DNA of 57,993 nt from an uncultured Lachnospiraceae bacterium (GCA_910586615.1 CAJUJP010000024.1:3484-61476); one strand, 5' to 3'. Shown: positions 1 to 8,801, numbered from the stretch's first letter. Notes: a model not told the origin generated them from the letters alone. Numbers and translations: made by a program.

Positions 1-62
1 CAAAGAGCAAAGAGCAAAGAGCAAAGAGCAAAGAGCAAAGAGCAAAGAGCAAAGAGCAAAGA
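1..62. repeat. Heptanucleotide tandem repeat (CAAAGAG)n
   Basis: About eight and a half perfect copies of the 7-bp unit CAAAGAG run from the first base of the window to about position 62, so the array probably extends upstream. All three forward frames through the array are open, because a 7-bp unit gives a seven-codon cycle (Q-R-A-K-S-K-E) without stops. The array ends about 24 bp before the start of the HD-domain gene. A TGA at 68-70 in the frame of that gene keeps the array outside its reading frame. Confidence 0.95.
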
Positions 63-85
63 TTTGGTGATTTCGGAGGATGCAT

Positions 86-628
86 ATGGAATTTTTAAGG
101 GACAGCAGGCAAAAACGCAGAGAACGGATCAAAAAGTTGTATGAAAGGCATAAGCGTATTCATGAATTATTTAAGCGACATGCATCGGATATACTTGCCT
201 CGGAAAATTTCAGAGGAACACGGAGGCATATACAGCATGGTTCCATGACGGTATACAGTCACTGCATGAATGTGGCGAGATACAGTCTGTTGCTGAATAA
301 GAAGCTGGGATTAAAATGTGATAAGCATGATTTGATCCGCGGGGCGCTTTTACATGATTATTTTCTTTATGACTGGCATGATAAGGCTTATCTTTCACAG
401 CGCAAGAGACTGCATGGCTTCTGGCATCCGGGAATTGCTTTGCGGAATGCGGAGAAGGAATATGAACTGAGTGATACTCAGAGGGAGATTATCAGAAAGC
501 ATATGTGGCCGCTGTCGGTGGTGCCGCCTACCTGCAAGGAGGCCTGGGTAGTCACTGCGGCAGACAAGTACTGCTCACTGATGGAAACAGTCGGAATCCA
601 TAAGGGGCATGGGGCAAAGGCATCCTGA
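86..628 (+). CDS. HD-domain protein, putative phosphohydrolase
   Basis: This encodes a 180-residue soluble protein with an HD-type metal-binding core. A histidine in HGSMTVYSH is followed by the LLHDYFLYDWH signature, and later histidines (HGFWHPG, RKHMWP) complete the usual ligand set. HD proteins hydrolyse phosphomonoesters or phosphodiesters of nucleotides and RNA, but the substrate here is unknown. The ATG at 86 is preferred over the one at 80 because GGAGG at 75-79 is correctly spaced only for 86. The gene precedes a decarboxylase and lies directly downstream of a heptamer repeat. Confidence 0.8.
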   Translation: MEFLRDSRQKRRERIKKLYERHKRIHELFKRHASDILASENFRGTRRHIQHGSMTVYSHCMNVARYSLLLNKKLGLKCDKHDLIRGALLHDYFLYDWHDKAYLSQRKRLHGFWHPGIALRNAEKEYELSDTQREIIRKHMWPLSVVPPTCKEAWVVTAADKYCSLMETVGIHKGHGAKAS

Positions 629-689
629 AGCGGAATACCTGATGGGAGGCTGTAAATAACCGTAAGGAGTTAGAGGGGTGGAAACGAAT

Positions 690-753
690 ATCTGGAAAAG
701 CGGCAGAGGGCGGTAAAGAATGTCTGGAAAAGCGGAAAAGGGCGGAAAAACAT
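690..753 (+). repeat. 32-bp imperfect tandem duplication around a start codon
   Basis: Two adjacent copies of a unit containing TCTGGAAAAGCGG and AGGGCGG occur with a 32-bp period (second copy from about 723). The first copy supplies the ribosome-binding region of the decarboxylase and the second encodes its first residues. Because 32 is not a multiple of 3, the copies are read in different frames. Confidence 0.75.
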
Positions 754-2615
754 ATCAATTAGGTGATGATGGAGGATTGTATGACGCGCTATGCACTTAC
801 GCCAAAGGTGATTCTTATCCGTACCACATGCCCGGCCATAAAAGGAACGGACGTGCAGGCGTGATGGCTCCTTACTATGAAATTGATATTACCGAGATAG
901 ATGGATTTGATAATCTTCATCAGTCGGAAGGCATTCTTCGGGATGCGCAGGAGCGGGCAAATCGGTTGTACGGGGCAGAGGAGACTTTTTACCTGGTTAA
1001 CGGAAGTACCTGCGGCGTACTGGCGGCAGTCATGTCGGCGGCGGGACGGGGTGAGGAATTGCTGGTGGCACGCAACTGCCACAAATCTGTTTATCACGGG
1101 GCTGTTTTACAGGGATTACAGGTGCATTACTGTTATCCGTCAATATTGCCGGAATACGGTATTTATGACGGTATCGCGGCTGCGGAGATAAAGAGGCTTC
1201 TGGAAAAATATCCTGCCAGCAAGGCAGTGGTTCTTACGTCACCTACCTATGAGGGAATCATTTCTGATATAAAAGCGATTGCGGCGGTAGTACATGAGCG
1301 GAATAAAATTTTGATTGTGGATGAAGCCCATGGTGCGCATCTGGGGCTGGAAGAGCACATGCCACCCGGTGCAGTGACGGAAGGAGCGGATCTGGTCATT
1401 CACAGCCTTCATAAAACGCTGCCGTCTATGACCCAGACGGCACTATTGCATGTTCAGGGGCGGCGGGTTGACCGGAGCAGGCTGCGCAGGTATTTGAGGA
1501 TACTGCAGACAAGCAGTCCATCTTATGTGATGATGGCAAGCATGGATTGCTGTATACGTTATGTGGAGAAGCACAGGGCGGAAGGATTTGAGTTTTTACG
1601 GCGGCAACATGCCCTTTTTTGTGAAAAAACAGAAAAATGTACATATATTACTGTAGGAAAAATGGAAGATCTGCAACGAAATGCATCCATCAAAGATGCA
1701 GGAATGGCTGGTTCCAGTCAGGCTTATCATCTAGCGGCATGGGATATCGGAAAGCTGGTAATATTTGTACAAAATTGTTCCTGGAACGGTCGACGGCTGT
1801 ATGATATACTGCGGGAGGAATATCATCTGCAGATGGAAATGGCGGCCGGAAATTATGTGGTTGCGATCATGACCATTATGGATTCTGAGGAAGGCTGGCA
1901 GAGATTGGCTGATGCACTCGTGCAGATTGATGGTAGGATAGAGGAAGAAGAGCAGAGGCGCGGGATAAGGCAGAGTACAGAAGAAGGAAGCAGGCTGGGT
2001 GTTTGTCGAGTCAGAAAGAGTATTAAGAGGAATAGTACGGAAAACGATAATGTCAGGCAGGCTATAGAAGCCGGCGACATAGATAAGAGCAAAGCCAGAC
2101 AGGTTATAGGAGAGAGCAGCACAGAAGAGAGCAAAGCCGTGCAGATTATAGAAGCCAGCGACATAGATAAGAGCAAAGTCAGGCAGGCTTTAGGAGAGAA
2201 CTGCGCAGATGAGAGCAAATACAGGCGGGCTATAGAAGATAACAACACAGATTTAGGCAAAACCAGGCAGGCTATAGAAAACGACAACACAGATCAAAGC
2301 AAAGCCAGGCAGACGATAGCGGACGACAGCATAGACACAGATGAGAACAGAGAAAGACAGGTACAGCCACAGATCGGAATGATAGCCGAGGAAGCTTTTT
2401 TCAGTGCAAGGGAGGAAGTTCCTCTGGAAGAGGCGTCAGGCCGGATTACGGCAGATTTTATCAATTTGTATCCGCCGGGGATTCCGCTGCTTGTGCCGGG
2501 AGAGATCATAAATGATTCGGTTATCGGACATATCAGGGAAAGTATACGAATCGGACTGCAGGTGCAGGGGGTAAGTGCAGAGGGAAAAGTTTCTGTGTGC
2601 ACTGTGAAATGTTGA
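720..2615 (+). CDS. Orn/Lys/Arg decarboxylase family protein with repeat-expanded linker
   Basis: This is a PLP-dependent fold-type I amino acid decarboxylase related to YaaO/SpeA, expected to make polyamines from a basic amino acid. The N-terminal PYHMPGHKRNG motif, VDEAHGAH and the SLHKTLPS motif, whose Lys232 should bind PLP, are intact. Residues 552-631 form the usual small C-terminal domain (INLYPPGIPLLVPGE). Between them, residues about 415-551 are an extra hydrophilic segment containing seven 14-residue repeats, so the protein is 631 residues against roughly 480 for relatives. Position upstream of a nucleotide kinase, yaaR and holB matches yaaO in Bacillus. AGGGCGG at 706-712 supports the ATG at 720. 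Confidence 0.9.
   Translation: MSGKAEKGGKTYQLGDDGGLYDALCTYAKGDSYPYHMPGHKRNGRAGVMAPYYEIDITEIDGFDNLHQSEGILRDAQERANRLYGAEETFYLVNGSTCGVLAAVMSAAGRGEELLVARNCHKSVYHGAVLQGLQVHYCYPSILPEYGIYDGIAAAEIKRLLEKYPASKAVVLTSPTYEGIISDIKAIAAVVHERNKILIVDEAHGAHLGLEEHMPPGAVTEGADLVIHSLHKTLPSMTQTALLHVQGRRVDRSRLRRYLRILQTSSPSYVMMASMDCCIRYVEKHRAEGFEFLRRQHALFCEKTEKCTYITVGKMEDLQRNASIKDAGMAGSSQAYHLAAWDIGKLVIFVQNCSWNGRRLYDILREEYHLQMEMAAGNYVVAIMTIMDSEEGWQRLADALVQIDGRIEEEEQRRGIRQSTEEGSRLGVCRVRKSIKRNSTENDNVRQAIEAGDIDKSKARQVIGESSTEESKAVQIIEASDIDKSKVRQALGENCADESKYRRAIEDNNTDLGKTRQAIENDNTDQSKARQTIADDSIDTDENRERQVQPQIGMIAEEAFFSAREEVPLEEASGRITADFINLYPPGIPLLVPGEIINDSVIGHIRESIRIGLQVQGVSAEGKVSVCTVKC
2055..2348 (+). repeat. 42-bp in-frame minisatellite within the decarboxylase gene
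   Basis: Seven contiguous 42-bp units begin at 2055, 2097, 2139, 2181, 2223, 2265 and 2307. Each encodes 14 residues with the consensus R-Q-A-I-E-x-x-x-x-D-x-S-K-A, and a partial unit follows at 2349. Units differ by several substitutions but never by an indel, so the frame is kept. Several units contain GAGCAAAG, resembling the CAAAGAG heptamer at the window start. Confidence 0.95.
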
Positions 2616-3026
2616 AATTGACAGACAGAAGGCCGGATACTGTGCAGAAGAGCGGGGCAGAAGAGTGGCTCTGGGATGTATTTGGGATATATTCATTTCG
2701 GAAATTTATATTGGAACTGTTCCTAAATGCAAAAGCGGGCCGGATGTTAACTGGCAGGAAGGCATAAGATCGGGCGGCTCCGGTCAGGCTGGTGCATGAA
2801 GTGTTTGAAATTCCCTTTAAAGTGTGGCATTATTATAGATATGCAGCAGTTCAGCCTTATACTATTTCATTAATAAAATGTTTTCGTATAAGTTTTTGCG
2901 TATTATGCAAGTACCGGAATAGGATTTTTTGAGTGTCCGGGTGGATGAAGTACAGCATATCTGTAATTGTGACAGCAAGGCCTGGATGGACTGTGATGCG
3001 TATAGTAATCGGAAAAAGGTATTTAT
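2616..3026 (+). other. Intergenic region without a convincing gene
   Basis: This 411-bp stretch separates the decarboxylase and the guanylate kinase-like gene. It contains a 49-codon frame from a TTG at 2618 to a TAA at 2765-2767, but that frame lacks a ribosome-binding site and has no recognisable motif. No clear promoter, terminator or structured RNA is visible. GGAAAAAGG just before 3027 is the ribosome site of the next gene. Confidence 0.5.
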
Positions 3027-3617
3027 ATGGGAAAAATCGTGTGCCTGATGGGGAAAAGTTCGTCAGGAAAAGATACAATTTATAAAAACCTGCTTGTTCA
3101 GGGGCAGATCGCATTGCGGCCAATGGTTCCGTATACGACCAGACCGATTCGGGCAGGTGAGCAGGAGGGCGTGGAATATCATTTTACGGATGAGAAGGGT
3201 TTTCAGAAGCTGATGGGAAGCGGGAGTGTGATAGAAGAACGCGCCTATCATACATGCCTGGGACTGTGGAGGTATTTTACAGTGGCAGATGAGGGTATGG
3301 AACTGGAACGGCATTCTTACGTTATGATCGGTACGCTGGAAGCATATGCGCATATGAAGAAGTTTTACGGCGCAGACAGGATAGTGCCGGTGATGATTGA
3401 ACTGGATGATGGCTTGCGTCTGCAGAGGGCATTAGACCGGGAGAGGCGGCAGGATCATCCGAAATATGAGGAAATGTGCAGGCGTTTTCTGGCCGATGCT
3501 GAGGATTTTTCGGACGAAAAGCTCACAAAGGCAGGCATAGACAGGACATTTTATAATGGAAATCTGGAACGATGCCTTGAGGAGATCGTAATTTACCTGC
3601 AAGAAATGCTTGACTGA
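3027..3617 (+). CDS. Guanylate kinase-like nucleotide kinase
   Basis: The 196-residue protein has the guanylate kinase fold signature. A P-loop GKSSSGKD sits at residues 9-16, a GMP-binding region follows (PYTTRPIRAGEQEGVEYHF), and later come the lid and adenine-binding arginines (RALDRERRQD). GMP kinases phosphorylate GMP to GDP. The Asp at the usual Ser/Thr after the P-loop lysine is unusual for housekeeping Gmk. The locus corresponds to the tmk position of Bacillus, so it may be a specialised paralogue rather than the essential Gmk. Confidence 0.8.
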   Translation: MGKIVCLMGKSSSGKDTIYKNLLVQGQIALRPMVPYTTRPIRAGEQEGVEYHFTDEKGFQKLMGSGSVIEERAYHTCLGLWRYFTVADEGMELERHSYVMIGTLEAYAHMKKFYGADRIVPVMIELDDGLRLQRALDRERRQDHPKYEEMCRRFLADAEDFSDEKLTKAGIDRTFYNGNLERCLEEIVIYLQEMLD

Positions 3618-3669
3618 GACGATATATATTATGAAGGCCGAGATTATATAAGACGGGAGATGACATGAA

Positions 3670-4110
3670 GTGGATATAAAAGTAAATCAGATACAGCAGG
3701 CGGTTCCGGTGGAGCAGACGCAGCAGGTGCAGGAGACGGACGGTACTTTCAAATTCACTCTTGTCAGCAGGATAGAGGAGCAGGATCTGCAGAATGCTCT
3801 GACGGGCATGATGGAGGAGATCACACGTCAGGGTGATAAGCTGGCAAAACATCGTGATATCAAGGACATGAAGCGGTACCGTGCTTTGATTAAGGATTTT
3901 TTGAATGAGGTTGTCAACCGGTCACATGCTTTTTCCAGGGAGAATTTTCTGGACAGGAGAGGAAGGCACAGGGTTTATGGCATCATCCGGCTGATCGATG
4001 AGAATCTGGATCAGCTGGCTCAGGAACTGGTGAAGGATGAGCAGGATCATTTGGCGATTCTCAGCAAGATCGGAGAAATCAGGGGGTTATTGCTGGATAT
4101 TTTTACGTAA
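3670..4110 (+). CDS. yaaR: YaaR family protein (DUF327)
   Basis: A 146-residue, highly charged, probably all-helical protein of the YaaR/DUF327 family. The N-terminal stretch is rich in Gln and Val and likely disordered. The helical part contains the family-type segment MKRYRALIKDFLNEV and ends IGEIRGLLLDIFT. The start is a GTG at 3670 with GGGAGA upstream. Its place between a nucleotide kinase and holB is the conserved Bacillus/Clostridia arrangement. Its molecular function is not known. Confidence 0.85.
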   Translation: MDIKVNQIQQAVPVEQTQQVQETDGTFKFTLVSRIEEQDLQNALTGMMEEITRQGDKLAKHRDIKDMKRYRALIKDFLNEVVNRSHAFSRENFLDRRGRHRVYGIIRLIDENLDQLAQELVKDEQDHLAILSKIGEIRGLLLDIFT

Positions 4111-4153
4111 AAGAAATGATACCGGGCGGCAGCGTAGATTCAGTTGATTAAGT

Positions 4154-4286
4154 GTTACTGTTCACACAGGATTTAGCATTTACTGCTAAATCCATGCGAA
4201 AACATATATATTGCAAGTAAAAATCCATTTGCGAAGCAAATTTTGCATGGATTTTTACCGGTTACTGGAACAGAGTGAACAGTAAC
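4154..4286. repeat. Nested palindromic intergenic element
   Basis: A 133-bp element lies between yaaR and holB. Its ends are a perfect 12-bp inverted repeat (GTTACTGTTCAC at 4154-4165, GTGAACAGTAAC at 4275-4286). Inside are a hairpin around GGATTTAGCA and TGCTAAATCC (4169-4192) and a second inverted pair, AAATCCATG and CATGGATTT, enclosing a TTTGCGAAGCAAA mini-hairpin. It has the look of a miniature inverted-repeat element or an intergenic RNA structure. No protein is encoded. Confidence 0.75.
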
Positions 4287-4341
4287 GATTAATTTTTACA
4301 TTTGTCAAGTATACGAAGGAAATTATGGGTGGGGTTTATAG

Positions 4342-5331
4342 ATGGCAAAATTTACGGACATTATAGGACAAGAACAGTTAAAGGAACATTTACAGAACGC
4401 GATTGCGGGGAACAAGATTTCCCACGCGTATATCATTAACGGTGAGAGAAGCTCCGGCAAAGAGTTCATTGCACGTATTTTTGCGATGGCGCTTCAGTGT
4501 GAGAAGGGAGGCACAGAGCCTTGCGGGGAGTGTCATTCCTGTAAGCAGGCGCTGAGCAACAACCAGCCGGATATTATATATATCAGCCACGAGAAACCGA
4601 ATACGATCGGCGTGGAGGACATCAGAACGCAGATCAACGGTGATGTGGATATCAAACCTTACAGCAGCCCGCGCAAGATTTATATCATGAATGAGGGCGA
4701 GAAGATGACGGTACAGGCTCAGAATGCGCTTTTGAAGACGCTGGAAGAGCCGCCGGAGTATGCTGTGATCCTGATCCTCACGACCAACGTTGAGGCGATG
4801 CTTCCCACGATCTTAAGCAGGTGCGTGGTTTTGAACATGAAGCCTGTTACGGACGCGCTTGTGAAAAAGTATCTGATGGAAGAACTTGGGGTGCCGGATT
4901 ACAAGGCAAATATCTGTGTGGCTTTTGCCAGAGGAAATATCGGAAAGGCAAAGCTTCTGGCTAGCAGTGAGGAGTTTGAGAAGGTTAAGGACGAAGCCAT
5001 CACGCTGGTTAAATATATTAACGATATGGAGATCAACGAGATCGTCAAGGCGATCAGGAAGATTTCGGAGTATAAATTCGATGTTAATGATTATCTGGAC
5101 ATCCTTTCCGCGTGGTACAGGGACGTATTGCTTTTTAAAGCGACGAAGGATGTGAACAGTCTGATCTTTAAAGAGGAGATACAGCAGATCATGAGAGTGT
5201 CAGACAGGAGTACTTATGAAGGAATAGAGACGATCGTGAATGCACTGCAGCAGGCGAAGAGAAGATTGGAGGCCAATGTTAATTTTGATCTGACGATGGA
5301 ACTTTTACTGTTGACGATCAAGGAAAATTAG
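4342..5331 (+). CDS. holB: DNA polymerase III subunit delta'
   Basis: This is a clamp-loader AAA+ subunit of 329 residues. It opens with FTDIIGQEQLKEHLQNAI and a degenerate P-loop region (GERSSGKE). A zinc-binding cluster follows (CEKGG..CGECHSC), then the sensor/arginine-finger segment ending LEEPPEYAVILILTTN..LPTILSRC with the SRC motif. HolB loads the beta clamp onto DNA with the DnaX and HolA subunits. It is followed after 27 bp by ricT, as in Bacillus. Confidence 0.93.
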   Translation: MAKFTDIIGQEQLKEHLQNAIAGNKISHAYIINGERSSGKEFIARIFAMALQCEKGGTEPCGECHSCKQALSNNQPDIIYISHEKPNTIGVEDIRTQINGDVDIKPYSSPRKIYIMNEGEKMTVQAQNALLKTLEEPPEYAVILILTTNVEAMLPTILSRCVVLNMKPVTDALVKKYLMEELGVPDYKANICVAFARGNIGKAKLLASSEEFEKVKDEAITLVKYINDMEINEIVKAIRKISEYKFDVNDYLDILSAWYRDVLLFKATKDVNSLIFKEEIQQIMRVSDRSTYEGIETIVNALQQAKRRLEANVNFDLTMELLLLTIKEN

Positions 5332-5358
5332 ATCATACAATATGGAGGTTGATAGATT

Positions 5359-6273
5359 ATGATACGAGTGATAGGAGTACGGTTCCGTACTGCCGGTAAG
5401 GTATATTATTTTGATCCGGGAAAACTGGATATTAAGAAAAATGACCACGTGATCGTGGAGACGGCGCGCGGGATTGAATACGGTACGGTAGTGGGTGATC
5501 CAAAGGAGGAAGAGGACGACAAAGTAGTCCAGCCTCTGAAAGCGGTACTGCGTGTGGCAACGCCGAAGGACGATGAACAGGAGGCTAACAACAAGCAGCG
5601 GGAAAAAGAGGCTTTCAAGATTTGTCTTGAGAAGATCAGAAAGCACAATCTGCAGATGAAGCTGATTGATGCGGAATACACTTTTGACAACAATAAAGTA
5701 CTGTTTTATTTTACGGCAGACGGACGGATAGATTTCCGCGAGCTGGTCAAGGATCTGGCTTCTGTTTTTAAGACGAGGATCGAACTTCGGCAGATCGGCG
5801 TCAGGGATGAGACGAAGATTCTGGGCGGTATTGGTATTTGCGGGAGACCGCTTTGCTGCCATACTCATCTTTCGGAGTTTGCACCAGTATCCATTAAGAT
5901 GGCAAAGGAGCAGAATCTGTCCTTGAATCCCACGAAGATTTCGGGTGTCTGCGGCAGATTGATGTGCTGTCTGAAAAATGAGGAAGAGACTTATGAGGAG
6001 TTGAACAGAAGGCTTCCCAACGTGGGCGATTTTGTGACAACGGACGACGGGCACAAAGGTGAAGTACACAGTGTCAATGTGCTGCGACAGCTGGTGAAGG
6101 TGGTTGTGGACGTGGACGATGAAAAGGAGATCCAGGAATACAGGGTGGATCAGCTCAGATTTAAGAGAAAACATAACAAGAACCGCAAAGTAGATGTCAG
6201 TGAAGCGGAATTAAAAGAACTTGAGAAGCTGGAAAAGCAGGATTCGGCGAAGTCCAAGCTGGATGAGAACTGA
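5359..6273 (+). CDS. ricT: RicT/YaaT PSP1-domain regulator of RNA processing
   Basis: A 304-residue PSP1 C-terminal-domain protein matching Bacillus YaaT (RicT). The PSP1 core includes YTFDNNKVLFYFTADGRIDFR and GVRDETKILGGIG. The cysteine groups CGRPLCC and CGRLMCC are the residues that bind iron-sulfur clusters in the RicA-RicF-RicT (Y-complex) family. That complex stimulates RNase Y processing and affects sporulation timing. The last third is acidic/basic and probably flexible. GGAGG at 5344-5348 precedes the ATG at 5359. Confidence 0.92.
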   Translation: MIRVIGVRFRTAGKVYYFDPGKLDIKKNDHVIVETARGIEYGTVVGDPKEEEDDKVVQPLKAVLRVATPKDDEQEANNKQREKEAFKICLEKIRKHNLQMKLIDAEYTFDNNKVLFYFTADGRIDFRELVKDLASVFKTRIELRQIGVRDETKILGGIGICGRPLCCHTHLSEFAPVSIKMAKEQNLSLNPTKISGVCGRLMCCLKNEEETYEELNRRLPNVGDFVTTDDGHKGEVHSVNVLRQLVKVVVDVDDEKEIQEYRVDQLRFKRKHNKNRKVDVSEAELKELEKLEKQDSAKSKLDEN

Positions 6274-6340
6274 TGGTTATCCTGTGAAAAGAGTATTTAC
6301 GGAAAGGGTATCTATAGAAGTATCTATAGAAAATACTTTT

Positions 6341-7081
6341 ATGAAGGATGCTGCCTTAAAAGAAAATGAGCGGATCGATGATCTGGAGCGAAACGGATAT
6401 CATATTATTCAGGATACGCAGAGATTTTGCTTCGGCATGGATGCAGTGCTTTTATCCGGATTTGCGCGGGTGAAAGACGGTGCGCGGGTGCTGGATCTGG
6501 GGACAGGAACGGGAATCATTCCGATCCTGCTGGAAGCCAGAACGGGCGCTGCGCATCTGACCGGGCTGGAAATCCAGGAGGACAGCGCGGATATGGCAAG
6601 ACGCAGTGTCCGGCTGAACGGACTGGAAGAGAAGATTGATATAGTGACAGGAGATTTGAAAGAGGCAGGAAGTCTGTTTGACGCTGCTTCTTTTGACGTT
6701 ATCACCTGCAATCCGCCTTATATGACGGACAGACATGGGCTTAAGAATCCCAATGATGCCAAGGCAGTGGCAAGGCATGAGATTCTCTGCACGTTGGAGG
6801 ATGTGGTTTCGCAGACTGCCAGACTGCTTCGGCCGGGCGGCAATTTTTATATGGTACACAGACCTTTCAGGCTGGCGGAGATCCTGGTGCTTCTGCATGA
6901 CTATAAGCTGGAACCGAAGAGGATGCAGCTTGTTTATCCGTATGTGGATAAGGAACCGAATATGGTGCTGATCGAGGCAAACAGGGGCGGCAGACCGCGG
7001 ATGACAGTGGAAAAGCCTTTGATTGTATATAAGGAGCCGGGAGTCTATATGCAGGAGATATACGATATTTACGGGTATTAA
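6341..7081 (+). CDS. tRNA1(Val) (adenine-N6)-methyltransferase family protein (YabB/TrmN6-like)
   Basis: A class I SAM-dependent methyltransferase. VLDLGTGTGIIPILL is motif I and DVITCNPPYM is the NPPY active site used for exocyclic amino groups of adenine. The family members modify A37 of tRNA1(Val). The frame is open back to 6221, inside ricT. The ATG at 6341 is chosen because homologues begin near ENERIDDLERNGYHIIQ, but no strong ribosome site is visible there, and starts at 6263 or 6221 are possible. Two copies of TATCTATAGAA lie just upstream (about 6309-6331). Confidence 0.85.
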   Translation: MKDAALKENERIDDLERNGYHIIQDTQRFCFGMDAVLLSGFARVKDGARVLDLGTGTGIIPILLEARTGAAHLTGLEIQEDSADMARRSVRLNGLEEKIDIVTGDLKEAGSLFDAASFDVITCNPPYMTDRHGLKNPNDAKAVARHEILCTLEDVVSQTARLLRPGGNFYMVHRPFRLAEILVLLHDYKLEPKRMQLVYPYVDKEPNMVLIEANRGGRPRMTVEKPLIVYKEPGVYMQEIYDIYGY

Positions 7082-7097
7082 GGTGGATAAGAGCGAT

Positions 7098-8744
7098 ATG
7101 GTACTGCGGACGATGAAAGAAAAATGGAAAAAGTATATATGTGGGTTTCTGGCGTTTCTGCTTATATGCGGTCTGTGCTGCGGCTGCGGGAATACGGGTC
7201 AGGAAGTTATGGCGGACGGGAGTGAAGTCCGGGACGGCATGTCAGAGGGCGGGCCGGAAGCGGGGAATGGTCAGGACGGTATTTCGGTAAATACGGAAGA
7301 AACAGGAAAGGATCAGGAGGATCATTCGGGTGCGGCGGCAGAGGACAGCCGGGACGGCATATCGGATGATGATTCGGAAGCGGGAAACGGCCAAGACGGC
7401 CTGTCAGGAGATGGAGCCGGCCGACAGGAAAGCGTTTCGGATAATGCAGTCGAAAATGATGCACATACAGGAGAGAGCAGGAAAGAACCGGCAAAGGCAG
7501 ACAGCGGAGTGAAAGATGGCAGCCAGTCCGGAGATTCACTGTCGGTTCAGCGCAGAGAACCGGTTAAGGTGAAGGGAATTTATGTCAGCGGGCCGGTGGC
7601 GGGCATTGCCAAAATGGATACACTGATCGATCTGGTGGACCGGACAGAACTGAATGCCATGGTCATTGACATTAAGAACGATGAAGGCAGAGTGACCTAT
7701 AAGATGCAGTCCGGGCAGGTGCTGGAGATAGAAGCCGGAGTCAGATATATATCCGATATTCAGGAACTTGTAGCCAAATGTAAGGAAAAAGATATTTACC
7801 TGATTGCCAGGATTGTGGCATTTCGGGATCCCTATCTGGCGGAAAAGAAACCGGAATGGGCGGTACATACCAGGGACGGATCCATTTTCCGGGATAAAAG
7901 CGGGCTGGCATGGGTCAACCCATATCAAAGGGAGGTGTGGGATTACCTGGTGGAGATCGCATCTGAGGCGGCCAAAGAAGGTTTTGATGAGATACAGTTC
8001 GACTATATCCGCTTTTCCACGGATCTTAAGGAAGATGAGGTGGATTACGGAGAAGAATCCGCAGAGACGGATAAGATTGAGATCATCACGGAATTTACAC
8101 AGTATTTGTATGACCGGTTGGTACCGCTGGGAGTGTACGTTGCGGCTGATGTTTTCGGCACGGTGATCGATAACGAGACGGATCAGGCTATTGTGGGACA
8201 GGATTATGTGAAGATGGCGGCACACCTGGATTATATTTGTCCGATGGTGTATCCGTCCCACTATCATAATGGCGCATATGGGATTTCTATACCCGATGCC
8301 GAGCCCTATCGGACAATCTATGAGGCTTCGGCTTCCTCTGTGCGGGAACTTGCAGTGTTACCGGAGGAAAAGTGTGCTCGGGCACGGATGTGGCTGCAAG
8401 GTTTTACAGCAGGCTGGGTGCCGGGGCATATCAGCTACGGACCGGAACAGATACGGGCTCAGATTAAGGGAGCATACGACGCGGGCTATGAGGAATGGAT
8501 TCTCTGGAATGCAGCGGTTAATTATCAGCCGGAGCTATTTCTGACTGAGGAACAGGCCGAGGCGGAGCGGCTGCAGTGGGAAGCGGAGAGACAGGCGCAA
8601 GTCACCGAGGAAGAAAGTGCGGTGACGAAGCCCGGGGAAGGCGCAGCCGAAGAGACAGAGAGGCAGAAGCAGGCTGTAACGGAAGAAGGCGAAGTGACGA
8701 AGTCCGGGGAAGCCATGGCACAAGAGACGGAACAAATGCAGTAA
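7098..8744 (+). CDS. Putative lipoprotein glycoside hydrolase (DUF4015-like)
   Basis: The N-terminus has a lysine-rich start, a hydrophobic stretch (FLAFLLICGLCC) and cysteines typical of a lipoprotein signal. Residues about 40-155 are an acidic Gly/Ser/Asp linker with a repeated SEAGNGQDG-type motif. The catalytic-type domain begins at VKGIYVSGPVAG and contains MVIDIKNDEG, FDEIQFDYIRFSTD and DVFGTVIDN, characteristic of the DUF4015 TIM-barrel glycosidases. The C-terminal tail is again low-complexity (Glu, Thr, Ala). The reading frame overlaps the methyltransferase gene upstream. The ATG at 7098 gives a proper signal sequence. Substrate unknown. Confidence 0.8.
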   Translation: MVLRTMKEKWKKYICGFLAFLLICGLCCGCGNTGQEVMADGSEVRDGMSEGGPEAGNGQDGISVNTEETGKDQEDHSGAAAEDSRDGISDDDSEAGNGQDGLSGDGAGRQESVSDNAVENDAHTGESRKEPAKADSGVKDGSQSGDSLSVQRREPVKVKGIYVSGPVAGIAKMDTLIDLVDRTELNAMVIDIKNDEGRVTYKMQSGQVLEIEAGVRYISDIQELVAKCKEKDIYLIARIVAFRDPYLAEKKPEWAVHTRDGSIFRDKSGLAWVNPYQREVWDYLVEIASEAAKEGFDEIQFDYIRFSTDLKEDEVDYGEESAETDKIEIITEFTQYLYDRLVPLGVYVAADVFGTVIDNETDQAIVGQDYVKMAAHLDYICPMVYPSHYHNGAYGISIPDAEPYRTIYEASASSVRELAVLPEEKCARARMWLQGFTAGWVPGHISYGPEQIRAQIKGAYDAGYEEWILWNAAVNYQPELFLTEEQAEAERLQWEAERQAQVTEEESAVTKPGEGAAEETERQKQAVTEEGEVTKSGEAMAQETEQMQ

Positions 8745-8801
8745 ACGGAAGCGGAGAGACAAGAAAGCGGCAGGACACAATGGAAGAGAAGGGAGGAGAA
8801 C

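Noticed and set aside
1853..2290. Minus-strand frame across the 42-bp repeats
   Set aside because: It is periodic only because it mirrors the in-frame repeats of the decarboxylase.
2055..2348. 42-bp repeats considered as a CRISPR array
   Set aside because: Units are contiguous, in frame and diverged along their whole length, with no alternating identical repeats and unique spacers and no cas genes.
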